NCBI GenBank assembly: GCA_031261905.1
Contig: JAISIS010000192.1
Location: 1 to 5,561, forward strand
Direction of reading: 5' to 3'
Source of the DNA: Burkholderiaceae bacterium
GTDB taxonomy: Bacteria; Pseudomonadota; Gammaproteobacteria; Burkholderiales; Burkholderiaceae_D
DNA: 5,561 bases
Shown: positions 1 to 5,561 of the stretch, one piece after another
How the letters are laid out: every line of letters starts with the position of its first letter
How positions within the stretch are numbered: position 1 is the stretch's first letter
Translations under genes and position numbers: made by a program
Notes under the pieces: generated by a model
What the model was told of the DNA's origin: nothing
The model's database searches: none
What the model saw: only the letters and a program-made list of their open reading frames with translations

Positions 1-185
<185 letters not shown>

Positions 186-188
<3 letters not shown>

Positions 189-896
189 AAGCAGGCTGAA
201 AACAGCAACTCGCAGGAACTGGTGCTGGCCCTGTCCAAGGGGCGCATTTTTGATGAAACCGTTCCCTTGCTCCGGGAAGCCGGTATCCAGGTGCTGGAAG
301 ACCCCGAAACCTCACGCAAACTGATTTTGCCGACAAACCAGCCTGCCGTGCGGGTTATCATCGTCCGCGCGACAGATGTGCCGACTTACGTGCAGTATGG
401 CGCGGCGGATTTTGGGGTTGCTGGCAAGGATGTATTGCAAGAGCATGGCAGTGCCGGGCTATACCAGCCCATTGATCTCCATATCGCCAAATGCCGTCTT
501 TCGGTTGCCGTGCGCAAGGAATTTGATTATGCCGCCGCCATCCGGCAGGGCGCGCGGTTGCGCGTGGCCAGCAAATATGTACAGGCGGCGCGCGAACATT
601 TCGCCAAAAAGGGTGTCCATGTGGATCTGATTAAACTGTATGGTTCCATGGAGTTGGCGCCGCTGGTTGGCCTGGCGGATGTGATTGTTGATCTGGTGAG
701 TACCGGCAATACGCTGAAGGCTAATAACCTGGTTGAGGTGGAAAAGATACAGGAAATCACCTCTCGCCTGATCGTGAACCAGGCCTCGCTCAAGCTGAAG
801 CGGCAGTTGCTTCAGCCAATTATGGACGCCTTCAGGAAAGCCTCCATCGCGCTGGATGATTCTGTGGATGAATTTGCCGCTCCCAACCTGTATTAA
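186..896 (+). CDS. hisG: ATP phosphoribosyltransferase, short-form catalytic subunit HisG
   Basis: HisG catalyses the first step of histidine synthesis, ATP + PRPP to phosphoribosyl-ATP, in the cytoplasm. The 236-residue product has the N-terminal [11 protein letters not shown] (14-24), the [11 protein letters not shown] segment (72-82), LYGSMELAP (151-159) and the PRPP-binding loop DLVSTGNTL (169-177). It ends soon after the catalytic fold and lacks the C-terminal PII-like regulatory domain of the roughly 300-residue long form. It is therefore the HisG-S type, which in known systems needs HisZ, an aminoacyl-tRNA-synthetase-like protein, for activity and histidine feedback; no hisZ lies in this window. 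The ATG at 186 is favoured because it abuts the murA stop and gives a short tail before the conserved LVLALSKGR. The acidic C-terminal tail after about residue 220 looks somewhat longer than I expect for the short form. hisD follows after 9 bases. Confidence 0.97.
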
Positions 897-897
897 C

Positions 898-908
898 GGA
901 TACATATG
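898..908 (+). promoter_or_regulatory. hisD ribosome binding site (GGATA) and start
   Basis: GGA at 898-900, within GGATA (898-902), lies 5 bases before the ATG at 906-908. It is a weak-to-moderate Shine-Dalgarno element in the 9-base hisG-hisD gap, and it supports the 906 start. Confidence 0.6.
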
Positions 909-2222
909 ACTATCAGGATTTCCCGGCTGGATACCGCGCAGCCTGACTTTGACGCCAATCTCATGCGGGTTCTGGCTTTTGAGGCGCAGACGGATGAATC
1001 CATTGACAGGGTGGCTGCGGATATTATTGCGGATGTCCGTAAACGGGGTGATGCCGCTGTACTGGAATATACCGGTCGCTTTGACCGTTTGGCCGAAACC
1101 ACGCTGGCGGCGCTTGAGATTCCTTCCGGAGAATGTCTTGCCGCACTGGACAATCTCCCTGAAGCACGGCGTGAAGCGCTTCAGACGGCGGCTGACCGGG
1201 TGCGCGCCTACCATATGCACCAGCGGGAAGCCTGTGGCGGTGCGGGTTATAGCTATACAGACGATTACGGTACCTTGTTGGGCCAGAAAATCACGCCGCT
1301 TGACCGGGTTGGTATTTATGTGCCGGGTGGCAAAGCAGCCTATCCCTCCTCTGTGCTGATGAACGCTATCCCGGCTCAGGTAGCGGGTGTGCCGGAAATT
1401 ATTATGGTGGTGCCCACACCGGACGGCGTCAGAAATGAACTGGTGCTGGCGGCTGCCGCGCTGGCCGGGGTAAACCGAGTTTTTGCCATTGGCGGCGCGC
1501 AGGCGGTTGCGGCACTGGCTTACGGGACGGAAACCATTCCTGCGGTGGATAAAATTGTCGGTCCGGGCAATGCATTTGTCGCTGCCGCCAAGCGTCGCGT
1601 TTTTGGTCAGGTCGGTATAGACATGATCGCAGGTCCTTCGGAGATACTGGTGCTGTGTGATGGTACGACCGATCCGGAGTGGATTGCTCTGGATTTGTTT
1701 TCCCAGGCGGAACACGATGAGTTGGCGCAATCCATCCTGGTTTGCCCGGATGCGGAGTACCTGGATAAGGTGGAAGCCGCCGTGGCCCGCTTTCTGCCGC
1801 GTATGCAGCGGCAGGAAATCATCCGCGCATCTTTAACGGGCAGAGGCGCTTTCATCAAAACCCGTGATATGGAAGAAGCCTGCGCCATTGCCAACCGGAT
1901 TGCGCCGGAGCATCTTGAAGTCTCAACCGAGAATCCGGAACGCTGGCTGGAGTTGCTGCGGCACGCAGGCGCGATTTTTCTGGGACGCTTCACATCGGAG
2001 GCCTTGGGCGACTATTGCGCCGGGCCGAATCATGTGTTGCCGACATCACGTACCGCCCGTTTTTCATCCCCTCTGGGCGTATATGATTTCCAGAAACGTT
2101 CCAGCATTATCCGCGTAAGCGAGGAAGGCGCGCGTGTCCTGGGGAAAACCGCGGTGGAACTGGCTGAGGGCGAAGGGCTTGAGGCACACGCAAAAAGCGC
2201 CGCCTGCCGTATCCGGGGCTGA
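906..2222 (+). CDS. hisD: Histidinol dehydrogenase HisD
   Basis: HisD carries out the last two oxidations, L-histidinol through histidinal to L-histidine, using two NAD+ and a zinc ion. The 438-residue product is close to the family length (E. coli about 434). All expected active-site residues are present, and each sits 8-9 positions beyond its E. coli counterpart as I recall them. The zinc ligands are Gln267 and His270 ([10 protein letters not shown]), Asp369 ([10 protein letters not shown]) and His428 ([10 protein letters not shown]). The catalytic pair is Glu335-His336 (APEHLEV). The family signature IDMIAGPSE lies at 238-246, and the substrate/nucleotide region contains [12 protein letters not shown] (138-149) and KIVGPGN (216-222). 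No domain is missing or broken. The ATG at 906 has a nearby GGA. The gene ends 41 bases before the preferred hisC start. A long open frame on the opposite strand overlaps it and is treated as a shadow. Confidence 0.98.
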   Translation: MTIRISRLDTAQPDFDANLMRVLAFEAQTDESIDRVAADIIADVRKRGDAAVLEYTGRFDRLAETTLAALEIPSGECLAALDNLPEARREALQTAADRVRAYHMHQREACGGAGYSYTDDYGTLLGQKITPLDRVGIYVPGGKAAYPSSVLMNAIPAQVAGVPEIIMVVPTPDGVRNELVLAAAALAGVNRVFAIGGAQAVAALAYGTETIPAVDKIVGPGNAFVAAAKRRVFGQVGIDMIAGPSEILVLCDGTTDPEWIALDLFSQAEHDELAQSILVCPDAEYLDKVEAAVARFLPRMQRQEIIRASLTGRGAFIKTRDMEEACAIANRIAPEHLEVSTENPERWLELLRHAGAIFLGRFTSEALGDYCAGPNHVLPTSRTARFSSPLGVYDFQKRSSIIRVSEEGARVLGKTAVELAEGEGLEAHAKSAACRIRG

Positions 2223-2226
2223 ATCC

Positions 2227-2273
2227 GAGGATAATCAACCATGTTTTGGGGAAAATGCATTCCATGTCATTGA
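2227..2273 (+). promoter_or_regulatory. hisC translation initiation region with candidate 10-codon mini-ORF
   Basis: The best Shine-Dalgarno in the hisD-hisC gap is GAGGATA (2227-2233). It sits 10 bases (counted from the GAGG) before an ATG at 2241 that is out of frame with hisC and encodes [10 protein letters not shown], ending at TGA 2271-2273. That mini-frame overlaps the preferred hisC ATG (2264) by 10 bases. hisC itself has only a GGGGA (2248-2252), 11 bases upstream of 2264. Terminating ribosomes could therefore reinitiate at hisC. The geometry is seen directly; translation of the mini-ORF is inference. Ten codons can arise by chance. Confidence 0.35.
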
Positions 2274-3352
2274 TTGAAACCATCATTCGCTCCGATGTGC
2301 GCGAGCGGGAGGCATATCATGTGCCGGAATCGGGCGGTTACCTGAAGCTGGACGCGATGGAAAATCCCTGGCCCTTGCCGGAAGTCATGCAACAACAGAT
2401 GGGCGACCGCTTGTCACATGTCGCGCTGAACCGTTACCCGATTCCCAATTATATGGAGTTGAAGGCAAAGATCAGGGAAAAGCTGGGAGTGCCGCCGGGC
2501 TATGATGTGATTGTAGGAAATGGTTCGGATGAACTGATCGCCATTGTTTCCACCGCCTGCGCTCGCCAGGACAGGCGCGCAAAGGTATTGGCGCCGCTTC
2601 CGGCCTTCGTCATGTACGCGCAGTCGGCGCAATTTGCCGGCATGGATTTTGTCGGAGTGCCGCTGAAGCCGGATTTCTCGCTGGATATGGAGGCAATGCG
2701 GGAAGCGATCCGCGTGCACCAGCCCTCAATCCTGTATCTTGCGTATCCCAACAATCCGACAGGTAACCTTTTCGACACAGAGGATATGCTGGCACTGATT
2801 GAGGCCATGAAAGATACGGGCCTTGTCATCAGCGATGAGGCTTACCAGCCGTTTGCGCAGGCCAGCATGATGCCGTATCTGCCGCGTTATCCCAATCTGG
2901 CCGTGATGCGTACGGTTTCCAAGCTGGGGCTTGCCGGGGTGCGCCTGGGCTACATGTCCGCATCGCAGGAACTCCTTACCGAATTTGACAAGGTGCGTCC
3001 TCCCTACAATGTGAATGTGCTGACGGAATCCGCCGTGACTTACGCGCTGGATCATCTTGAGGTATTCAACGAACAGGCTGCGATGTTGCGCGCTGAACGC
3101 GAGATGCTTTCCGCAGCCCTGAACGCGTTGCCCGGTGTGCAGGCATTACCATCTTCGGCCAATTTTATTCTCGTGCGCCTGGAAAATGCGGATGCGGTTT
3201 TTGAAAAATTGCTGGCCCGTAAGGTTCTGATCAAAAATGTAGGTAAAATGCATCCATTGCTTGAAAATTGCCTGCGTATTACGATTGGTACGCCGGAGGA
3301 AAACAGGCAGTTTCTTGAATCGTTCCGTGCCTGCGTTGCTCAACCTGTCTGA
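2264..3352 (+). CDS. hisC: Histidinol-phosphate aminotransferase HisC
   Basis: HisC is a PLP-dependent fold-type I (class I/II) aminotransferase that converts imidazole acetol phosphate and glutamate to histidinol phosphate and 2-oxoglutarate. The 362-residue product carries LDAMENPW (29-36), NRYP (56-59), GNGSDEL (85-91, cofactor phosphate region), YPNNPTG (161-167), SDEAY (190-194, with Asp191 and Tyr194 contacting PLP), [12 protein letters not shown] (219-230) with Lys220 as the Schiff-base lysine, and LRITIG (337-342) with Arg338 expected to bind the substrate carboxylate. I chose ATG 2264 because MSLIETIIR matches how related HisC proteins begin. In-frame TTG 2246 and ATG 2255 would add 6 or 3 residues (368 or 365 aa), and their spacing to a ribosome site is worse or impossible. 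The family is broad, with phenylalanine/tyrosine aminotransferase relatives, but the operon position makes HisC firm. Confidence 0.96.
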   Translation: MSLIETIIRSDVREREAYHVPESGGYLKLDAMENPWPLPEVMQQQMGDRLSHVALNRYPIPNYMELKAKIREKLGVPPGYDVIVGNGSDELIAIVSTACARQDRRAKVLAPLPAFVMYAQSAQFAGMDFVGVPLKPDFSLDMEAMREAIRVHQPSILYLAYPNNPTGNLFDTEDMLALIEAMKDTGLVISDEAYQPFAQASMMPYLPRYPNLAVMRTVSKLGLAGVRLGYMSASQELLTEFDKVRPPYNVNVLTESAVTYALDHLEVFNEQAAMLRAEREMLSAALNALPGVQALPSSANFILVRLENADAVFEKLLARKVLIKNVGKMHPLLENCLRITIGTPEENRQFLESFRACVAQPV

Positions 3353-3362
3353 GGATATTATG
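3351..3362 (+). promoter_or_regulatory. hisB ribosome binding site overlapping the hisC stop
   Basis: GAGGA at 3351-3355 begins inside the hisC stop codon TGA (3350-3352) and ends 4 bases before the hisB ATG (3360-3362). It is the clearest closely spaced Shine-Dalgarno in the window. It decides the hisB start against the open extension that runs upstream to 3261 within hisC, and it suggests tight hisC-hisB coupling. Confidence 0.75.
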
Positions 3363-3956
3363 TCCGCTCAAAGAATCGCTGAAGTTTCGCGCAATACGAA
3401 GGAAACCCGTATCAGTGTTGCCGTCAATCTGGATGGAACCGGCCAGTCGGATCTGGTTACCGGTGTGCCCTTCCTTGACCACATGCTGGATCAGATAGCA
3501 CGGCATGGCATGGTTGATCTGACGGTCAACGCCAGCGGCGATTTGCATATTGATGGGCATCATACCGTTGAGGATATTGGTATTGCGCTGGGGCAGGCCA
3601 TCGCCAGGGCTGTGGGCGACAAAAGCGGCATCCGGCGCTATGGGCACGCCTACATTCCGCTGGATGAGGCGTTGTCCCGCGTAGTCATTGATTTTTCCGG
3701 TCGCCCCTACCTTGAGTTCAAGGTAAATTTCTCACGACCGACAACCGGGTCCTTTGATCTGGAACTGGTGCAGGAGTTTTTTCAGGGGCTTGTCAATCAC
3801 GCACAGATATCGCTGCATATTGATAATTTACGGGGTACGAACGCCCATCACCAGTGTGAAACCGTTTTCAAGGCATTTGGCCGTGCCCTCCGCATGGCGG
3901 CGGAACCGGACCTGCGCGCCCAGGGGACGATTCCCTCAACCAAGGGAATGTTGTAA
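3360..3956 (+). CDS. hisB: Imidazoleglycerol-phosphate dehydratase HisB (monofunctional)
   Basis: HisB dehydrates imidazole glycerol phosphate to imidazole acetol phosphate, using a dimanganese centre in a large oligomer. The 198-residue product covers the dehydratase only. It has no histidinol-phosphatase domain, unlike the bifunctional enterobacterial HisB, so a separate phosphatase must exist outside this window. Metal-binding motifs are intact: [13 protein letters not shown] (38-50, His41 and His49), DGHHTVED (65-72, His67, His68 and Glu71), [11 protein letters not shown] (95-105, His96), and the second signature [15 protein letters not shown] (163-177, His163, His164 and Glu167). The C-terminus PSTKGML (192-198) is typical. 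The frame is open back to 3261, but that extra sequence is hisC read in another frame. [16 protein letters not shown] with the adjacent GAGGA fixes the start at 3360. The protein lies 7 bases after hisC. Confidence 0.97.
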   Translation: MSAQRIAEVSRNTKETRISVAVNLDGTGQSDLVTGVPFLDHMLDQIARHGMVDLTVNASGDLHIDGHHTVEDIGIALGQAIARAVGDKSGIRRYGHAYIPLDEALSRVVIDFSGRPYLEFKVNFSRPTTGSFDLELVQEFFQGLVNHAQISLHIDNLRGTNAHHQCETVFKAFGRALRMAAEPDLRAQGTIPSTKGML

Positions 3957-3994
3957 GGCCTTTTCTTCAGAGATGTTATTGCCGGTTCATTTTC

Positions 3995-4633
3995 ATGAAA
4001 AAAATCGTTGTTGTTGACTACGGCATGGGAAACCTGCGTTCGGTAGCGCAAGCCTTGCGTGCCGTTGCGCCTGATGCGGATATCAGGGTTTCCGGCGACA
4101 TTGCCGATATCCGTCAGGCGGAGCGCCTGGTACTGCCGGGGCAGGGAGCAATGCCGGATTGTATGCGTTCCTTGCGGGAATCCGGTTTGCGGGAAGCCAT
4201 GCTGGAAGCCGCTCGCTCAAAGCCCATACTGGGTGTTTGTATCGGCGAGCAGATGATGTTTGACTGGAGTGAGGAAGGTGGAACGCCTGGGCTGGGGTTG
4301 TTGCCCGGCAAGGTTATCCGTTTCCGTCTGGAAGACCGGAAGCAGCCGGATGGTTCACGCTACAAGGTGCCGCAAATGGGATGGAATCGTGTGCGTCAGA
4401 TAATTTCGCACCCCTTGTGGGAGAAGATTCCTGACGACTGCCACTTTTATTTTGTACACAGCTTTTACGCCGTACCTGAAAATACGCGACATATTGCCGG
4501 GCAAACCGGGTATGGTTTACCCTTTTGTAGTGCCGTTGCGCACGAAAATCTCTTTGCGACCCAGTTTCATCCTGAAAAAAGCGCGGATGCCGGGTTACAA
4601 CTGTATCAAAATTTCATAAACTGGAATCCCTGA
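3995..4633 (+). CDS. hisH: Imidazole glycerol phosphate synthase, glutaminase subunit HisH
   Basis: HisH is the class I glutamine amidotransferase half of IGP synthase. It hydrolyses glutamine and passes ammonia through the HisF barrel. The 212-residue product has the N-terminal [11 protein letters not shown] (6-16), [11 protein letters not shown] (47-57, oxyanion-strand region), the nucleophile elbow [10 protein letters not shown] (80-89) with Cys82, PQMGWN (126-131), and the catalytic His192 and Glu194 in ATQFHPEKS (188-196). The triad Cys82/His192/Glu194 is complete and the length is normal. The ATG at 3995 places the conserved DYGMGN exactly at the usual distance from the N-terminus, although no convincing Shine-Dalgarno precedes it. 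The 38-base leader is T-rich instead. The gene directly follows hisB, with no marC-like membrane gene between them, as I recall is present in Burkholderia-type clusters. Confidence 0.97.
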   Translation: MKKIVVVDYGMGNLRSVAQALRAVAPDADIRVSGDIADIRQAERLVLPGQGAMPDCMRSLRESGLREAMLEAARSKPILGVCIGEQMMFDWSEEGGTPGLGLLPGKVIRFRLEDRKQPDGSRYKVPQMGWNRVRQIISHPLWEKIPDDCHFYFVHSFYAVPENTRHIAGQTGYGLPFCSAVAHENLFATQFHPEKSADAGLQLYQNFINWNP

Positions 4634-4677
4634 GTAATAATCGGATTTTTTATTGATTTCGTTTTTGACTTTTCATC
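4634..4677 (+). promoter_or_regulatory. T-rich hisH-hisA spacer with weak promoter-like element
   Basis: The 44-base gap is strikingly T-rich, with runs of six T at 4645-4650 and five T at 4662-4666, and it contains no GGAG-like ribosome site before the hisA ATG. AATAAT (4636-4641, 5 of 6 to the sigma-70 -10 box) lies 17 bases downstream of TTCATA (4613-4618, 4 of 6 to the -35 box) inside the end of hisH. That could be a weak internal promoter for hisA-hisF, or chance in AT-rich sequence. The T-rich leader could favour S1-assisted ribosome loading. Both roles are inference. Confidence 0.25.
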
Positions 4678-5448
4678 ATGCTGCTCATTCCTGCTATCGA
4701 CCTGAAAGATGGTCGCTGTGTTCGCCTCAAACAGGGCGACATGAACCAGGCCACCGTTTTTTCCGATGATCCTGCCGAAATGGCAACGCACTGGCTCAAA
4801 CAAGGCGCGCGTCGCCTGCACCTGGTTGACCTGAATGGCGCTTTTGCCGGCAAGCCGGTGAATGAAGCCGCCGTCAAAAGCATTATCCGCGCCGTGCAGG
4901 ATTATGCTGCGGCCAGCGACCTTGACGAAATTCCCGTGCAGCTTGGCGGGGGTATCCGTGATCTGGATACGATTGAACGCCTGCTGGATCATGGCTTAAG
5001 CTATGTGATTGTGGGAACGGCCGCCGTCAAGAATCCCGGTTTCCTGCAGGATGCCTGTGGCGCGTTTGCCGGGCAAATCATTGTCGGGCTGGACGCGCGG
5101 GACGGCAAGGTGGCGACAGACGGGTGGAGCAAGCTGTCCCGGCACAACGTGATTGAGCTGGCCAGCAAGTACGAAGGCTATGGCGTTGAAGCCATCATTT
5201 ATACCGACATCGGGCGGGATGGCATGATGTCAGGCGTGAATGTGGAAGCCACGGTAAATCTTGCCCGCGCGATCAGTATTCCCGTCATCGCTTCGGGCGG
5301 CGTACACGATATCCGCGATGTGGAGGCGCTATGCAAGGTGCGTCATGAAGGGATTGAGGCCGTCATCTGCGGGCGCTCGATTTATGAGGGGACGCTGAAT
5401 CTGGCGCAGGCCCAGGCGCGTGCTGATGAACTGACAAGGGAAGAGTAG
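4678..5448 (+). CDS. hisA: ProFAR isomerase HisA (phosphoribosylformimino-AICAR-phosphate isomerase)
   Basis: HisA is a TIM-barrel enzyme that isomerises ProFAR to PRFAR by an Amadori rearrangement, feeding HisF-HisH. The 256-residue product starts [17 protein letters not shown], with catalytic Asp8 at the end of the first strand. The second catalytic acid is Asp139 in [17 protein letters not shown] (134-150). Phosphate and substrate loops are visible: QLGGGIRD (88-95), [10 protein letters not shown] (111-120), [12 protein letters not shown] (175-186), ASGGVHD (205-211) and CGRSIYEG (231-238). Catalytic Asp2 usually falls near residue 127-131. Here it is displaced by an apparent insertion of about 8 residues around [15 protein letters not shown] (72-86), before the third-strand QLGGG. 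The C-terminal LTREE is short and typical. The ATG at 4678 is the conserved start despite the lack of a clear ribosome site. A TrpA/PriA-like role is not suggested, since trp genes are absent. Confidence 0.97.
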   Translation: MLLIPAIDLKDGRCVRLKQGDMNQATVFSDDPAEMATHWLKQGARRLHLVDLNGAFAGKPVNEAAVKSIIRAVQDYAAASDLDEIPVQLGGGIRDLDTIERLLDHGLSYVIVGTAAVKNPGFLQDACGAFAGQIIVGLDARDGKVATDGWSKLSRHNVIELASKYEGYGVEAIIYTDIGRDGMMSGVNVEATVNLARAISIPVIASGGVHDIRDVEALCKVRHEGIEAVICGRSIYEGTLNLAQAQARADELTREE

Positions 5449-5474
5449 CGCGCAGTTGCCGCGCCAGCCTTTTT
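5448..5474 (+). other. Small GC hairpin followed by T5 in the hisA-hisF gap
   Basis: GCGCG (5448-5452) can pair with CGCGC (5460-5464) around a 7-base loop, and five T follow at 5470-5474 after a 5-base spacer. The short stem and the displaced T tract make this a poor intrinsic terminator. If it acts at all, it could be a pause site, a partial attenuator or an mRNA processing site between hisA and hisF. It begins on the last base of the hisA stop codon. Confidence 0.2.
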
Positions 5475-5479
5475 AACGC

Positions 5480-5499
5480 AAGGATATATACAGCCCATG
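5480..5499 (+). promoter_or_regulatory. hisF ribosome binding site (AAGGATA) and start
   Basis: AAGGA at 5480-5484 is a good Shine-Dalgarno core, but it ends 12 bases before the hisF ATG (5497-5499), which is a long spacing. No closer in-frame start exists, and [12 protein letters not shown] is the near-universal HisF N-terminus, so the start is secure. Confidence 0.6.
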
Positions 5500-5561
5500 C
5501 TGGCAAAAAGAATTATTCCCTGCCTGGATGTGACGGCGGGCAGGGTCGTAAAAGGGGTCAA
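5497..5561 (+). CDS. hisF: Imidazole glycerol phosphate synthase, cyclase subunit HisF, N-terminal fragment
   Basis: HisF is the TIM-barrel half of IGP synthase. It takes ammonia from HisH and cleaves and cyclises PRFAR into imidazole glycerol phosphate and AICAR. Only 21 complete codons and two bases of the next are present before the window ends; the family is about 255 residues. The fragment [20 protein letters not shown] is the highly conserved start. It includes Asp11, one of the two catalytic aspartates, and Lys19, a conserved substrate-region lysine. Position after hisA, 48 bases downstream, matches the usual hisH-hisA-hisF order. hisI and hisE would be expected next, beyond the window, but this cannot be seen. 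Confidence 0.95.
   Translation, partial: MLAKRIIPCLDVTAGRVVKGV

Noticed and set aside
459..1730. Long open frame on the minus strand (about 423 codons) opposite hisG and hisD
   Set aside because: It lies wholly opposite two strongly conserved genes. Its translation is rich in Arg, His and Gln with no recognisable domain, and long antisense frames arise readily opposite codon-biased genes. Treated as a shadow.
2246..2263. TTG 2246 or ATG 2255 as the hisC start
   Set aside because: The extra MGKMHS does not match HisC N-termini, TTG is a poor start, and ATG 2255 follows its nearest purine run (2248-2253) almost directly. ATG 2264 giving MSLIETIIR is preferred, though 2246 cannot be fully excluded.
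3261..3359. Upstream in-frame extension of hisB to an ATG at 3261
   Set aside because: The added 33 residues are hisC sequence in another frame and are absent from the family. The GAGGA at 3351-3355 and the conserved N-terminus fix the start at 3360.
3955..3962. AAGGCCTT palindrome at the hisB stop
   Set aside because: An 8-base perfect palindrome with no loop and no convincing T tract is expected by chance and cannot form a useful hairpin.
3998..4004. Run of seven A at the hisH start, possible slippage site
   Set aside because: It simply encodes MKKI in the correct frame. There is no stop or alternative product that slippage would plausibly serve.
4653..4697. TTGATT (4653-4658) or TTGACT (4665-4670) as a -35 box before hisA
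   Set aside because: No acceptable -10 hexamer lies 16-18 bases downstream of either. The nearest for TTGACT, TGCTAT at 4692-4697, is 21 bases away and inside hisA.

Overview
This window is most of a compact histidine biosynthesis operon. It sits directly behind the end of the peptidoglycan gene murA, with every gene on the + strand. The order is murA(3' end)-hisG-hisD-hisC-hisB-hisH-hisA-hisF(5' end). That order, the short HisG without a regulatory domain, the HisB without a fused phosphatase and the protein sequences all point to a betaproteobacterium, most likely in the Burkholderiales. Oxalobacteraceae is possible, but that is an impression and not demonstrated. Base composition looks even and moderately GC-rich by eye, and no segment looks transferred.

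Layout: positions 1-186 hold the last 61 codons of murA. Its stop codon shares one base with the hisG start (TAATG), so hisG has no leader or promoter of its own here. hisG, hisD, hisC and hisB then follow with gaps of 9, about 41 and 7 bases. hisH, hisA and hisF come after larger gaps of 38, 44 and 48 bases. hisF is cut off by the window edge after 21 complete codons. No stretch longer than 50 bases lacks a gene. There are no RNA genes, mobile elements, CRISPR arrays or sizeable repeats.

How the genes work together: HisG joins ATP to PRPP. Two later steps (HisI and HisE, not in this window) give ProFAR, which HisA isomerises to PRFAR. HisH supplies ammonia from glutamine to HisF, which makes imidazole glycerol phosphate (plus AICAR). 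HisB dehydrates this product and HisC transaminates it. A phosphatase not seen here removes the phosphate, and HisD oxidises histidinol to histidine. The short HisG also implies a HisZ partner encoded elsewhere.

This is ordinary core metabolism, and I see no undescribed system in it. The points worth a second look are in translation signals and junctions. A 10-codon mini reading frame lies between the best Shine-Dalgarno and the hisC start. A recurring GGATA element precedes four of the genes. hisH and hisA instead have T-rich leaders without a clear Shine-Dalgarno. There is also a weak promoter-like element before hisA, a small hairpin before hisF, and a short insertion in HisA.
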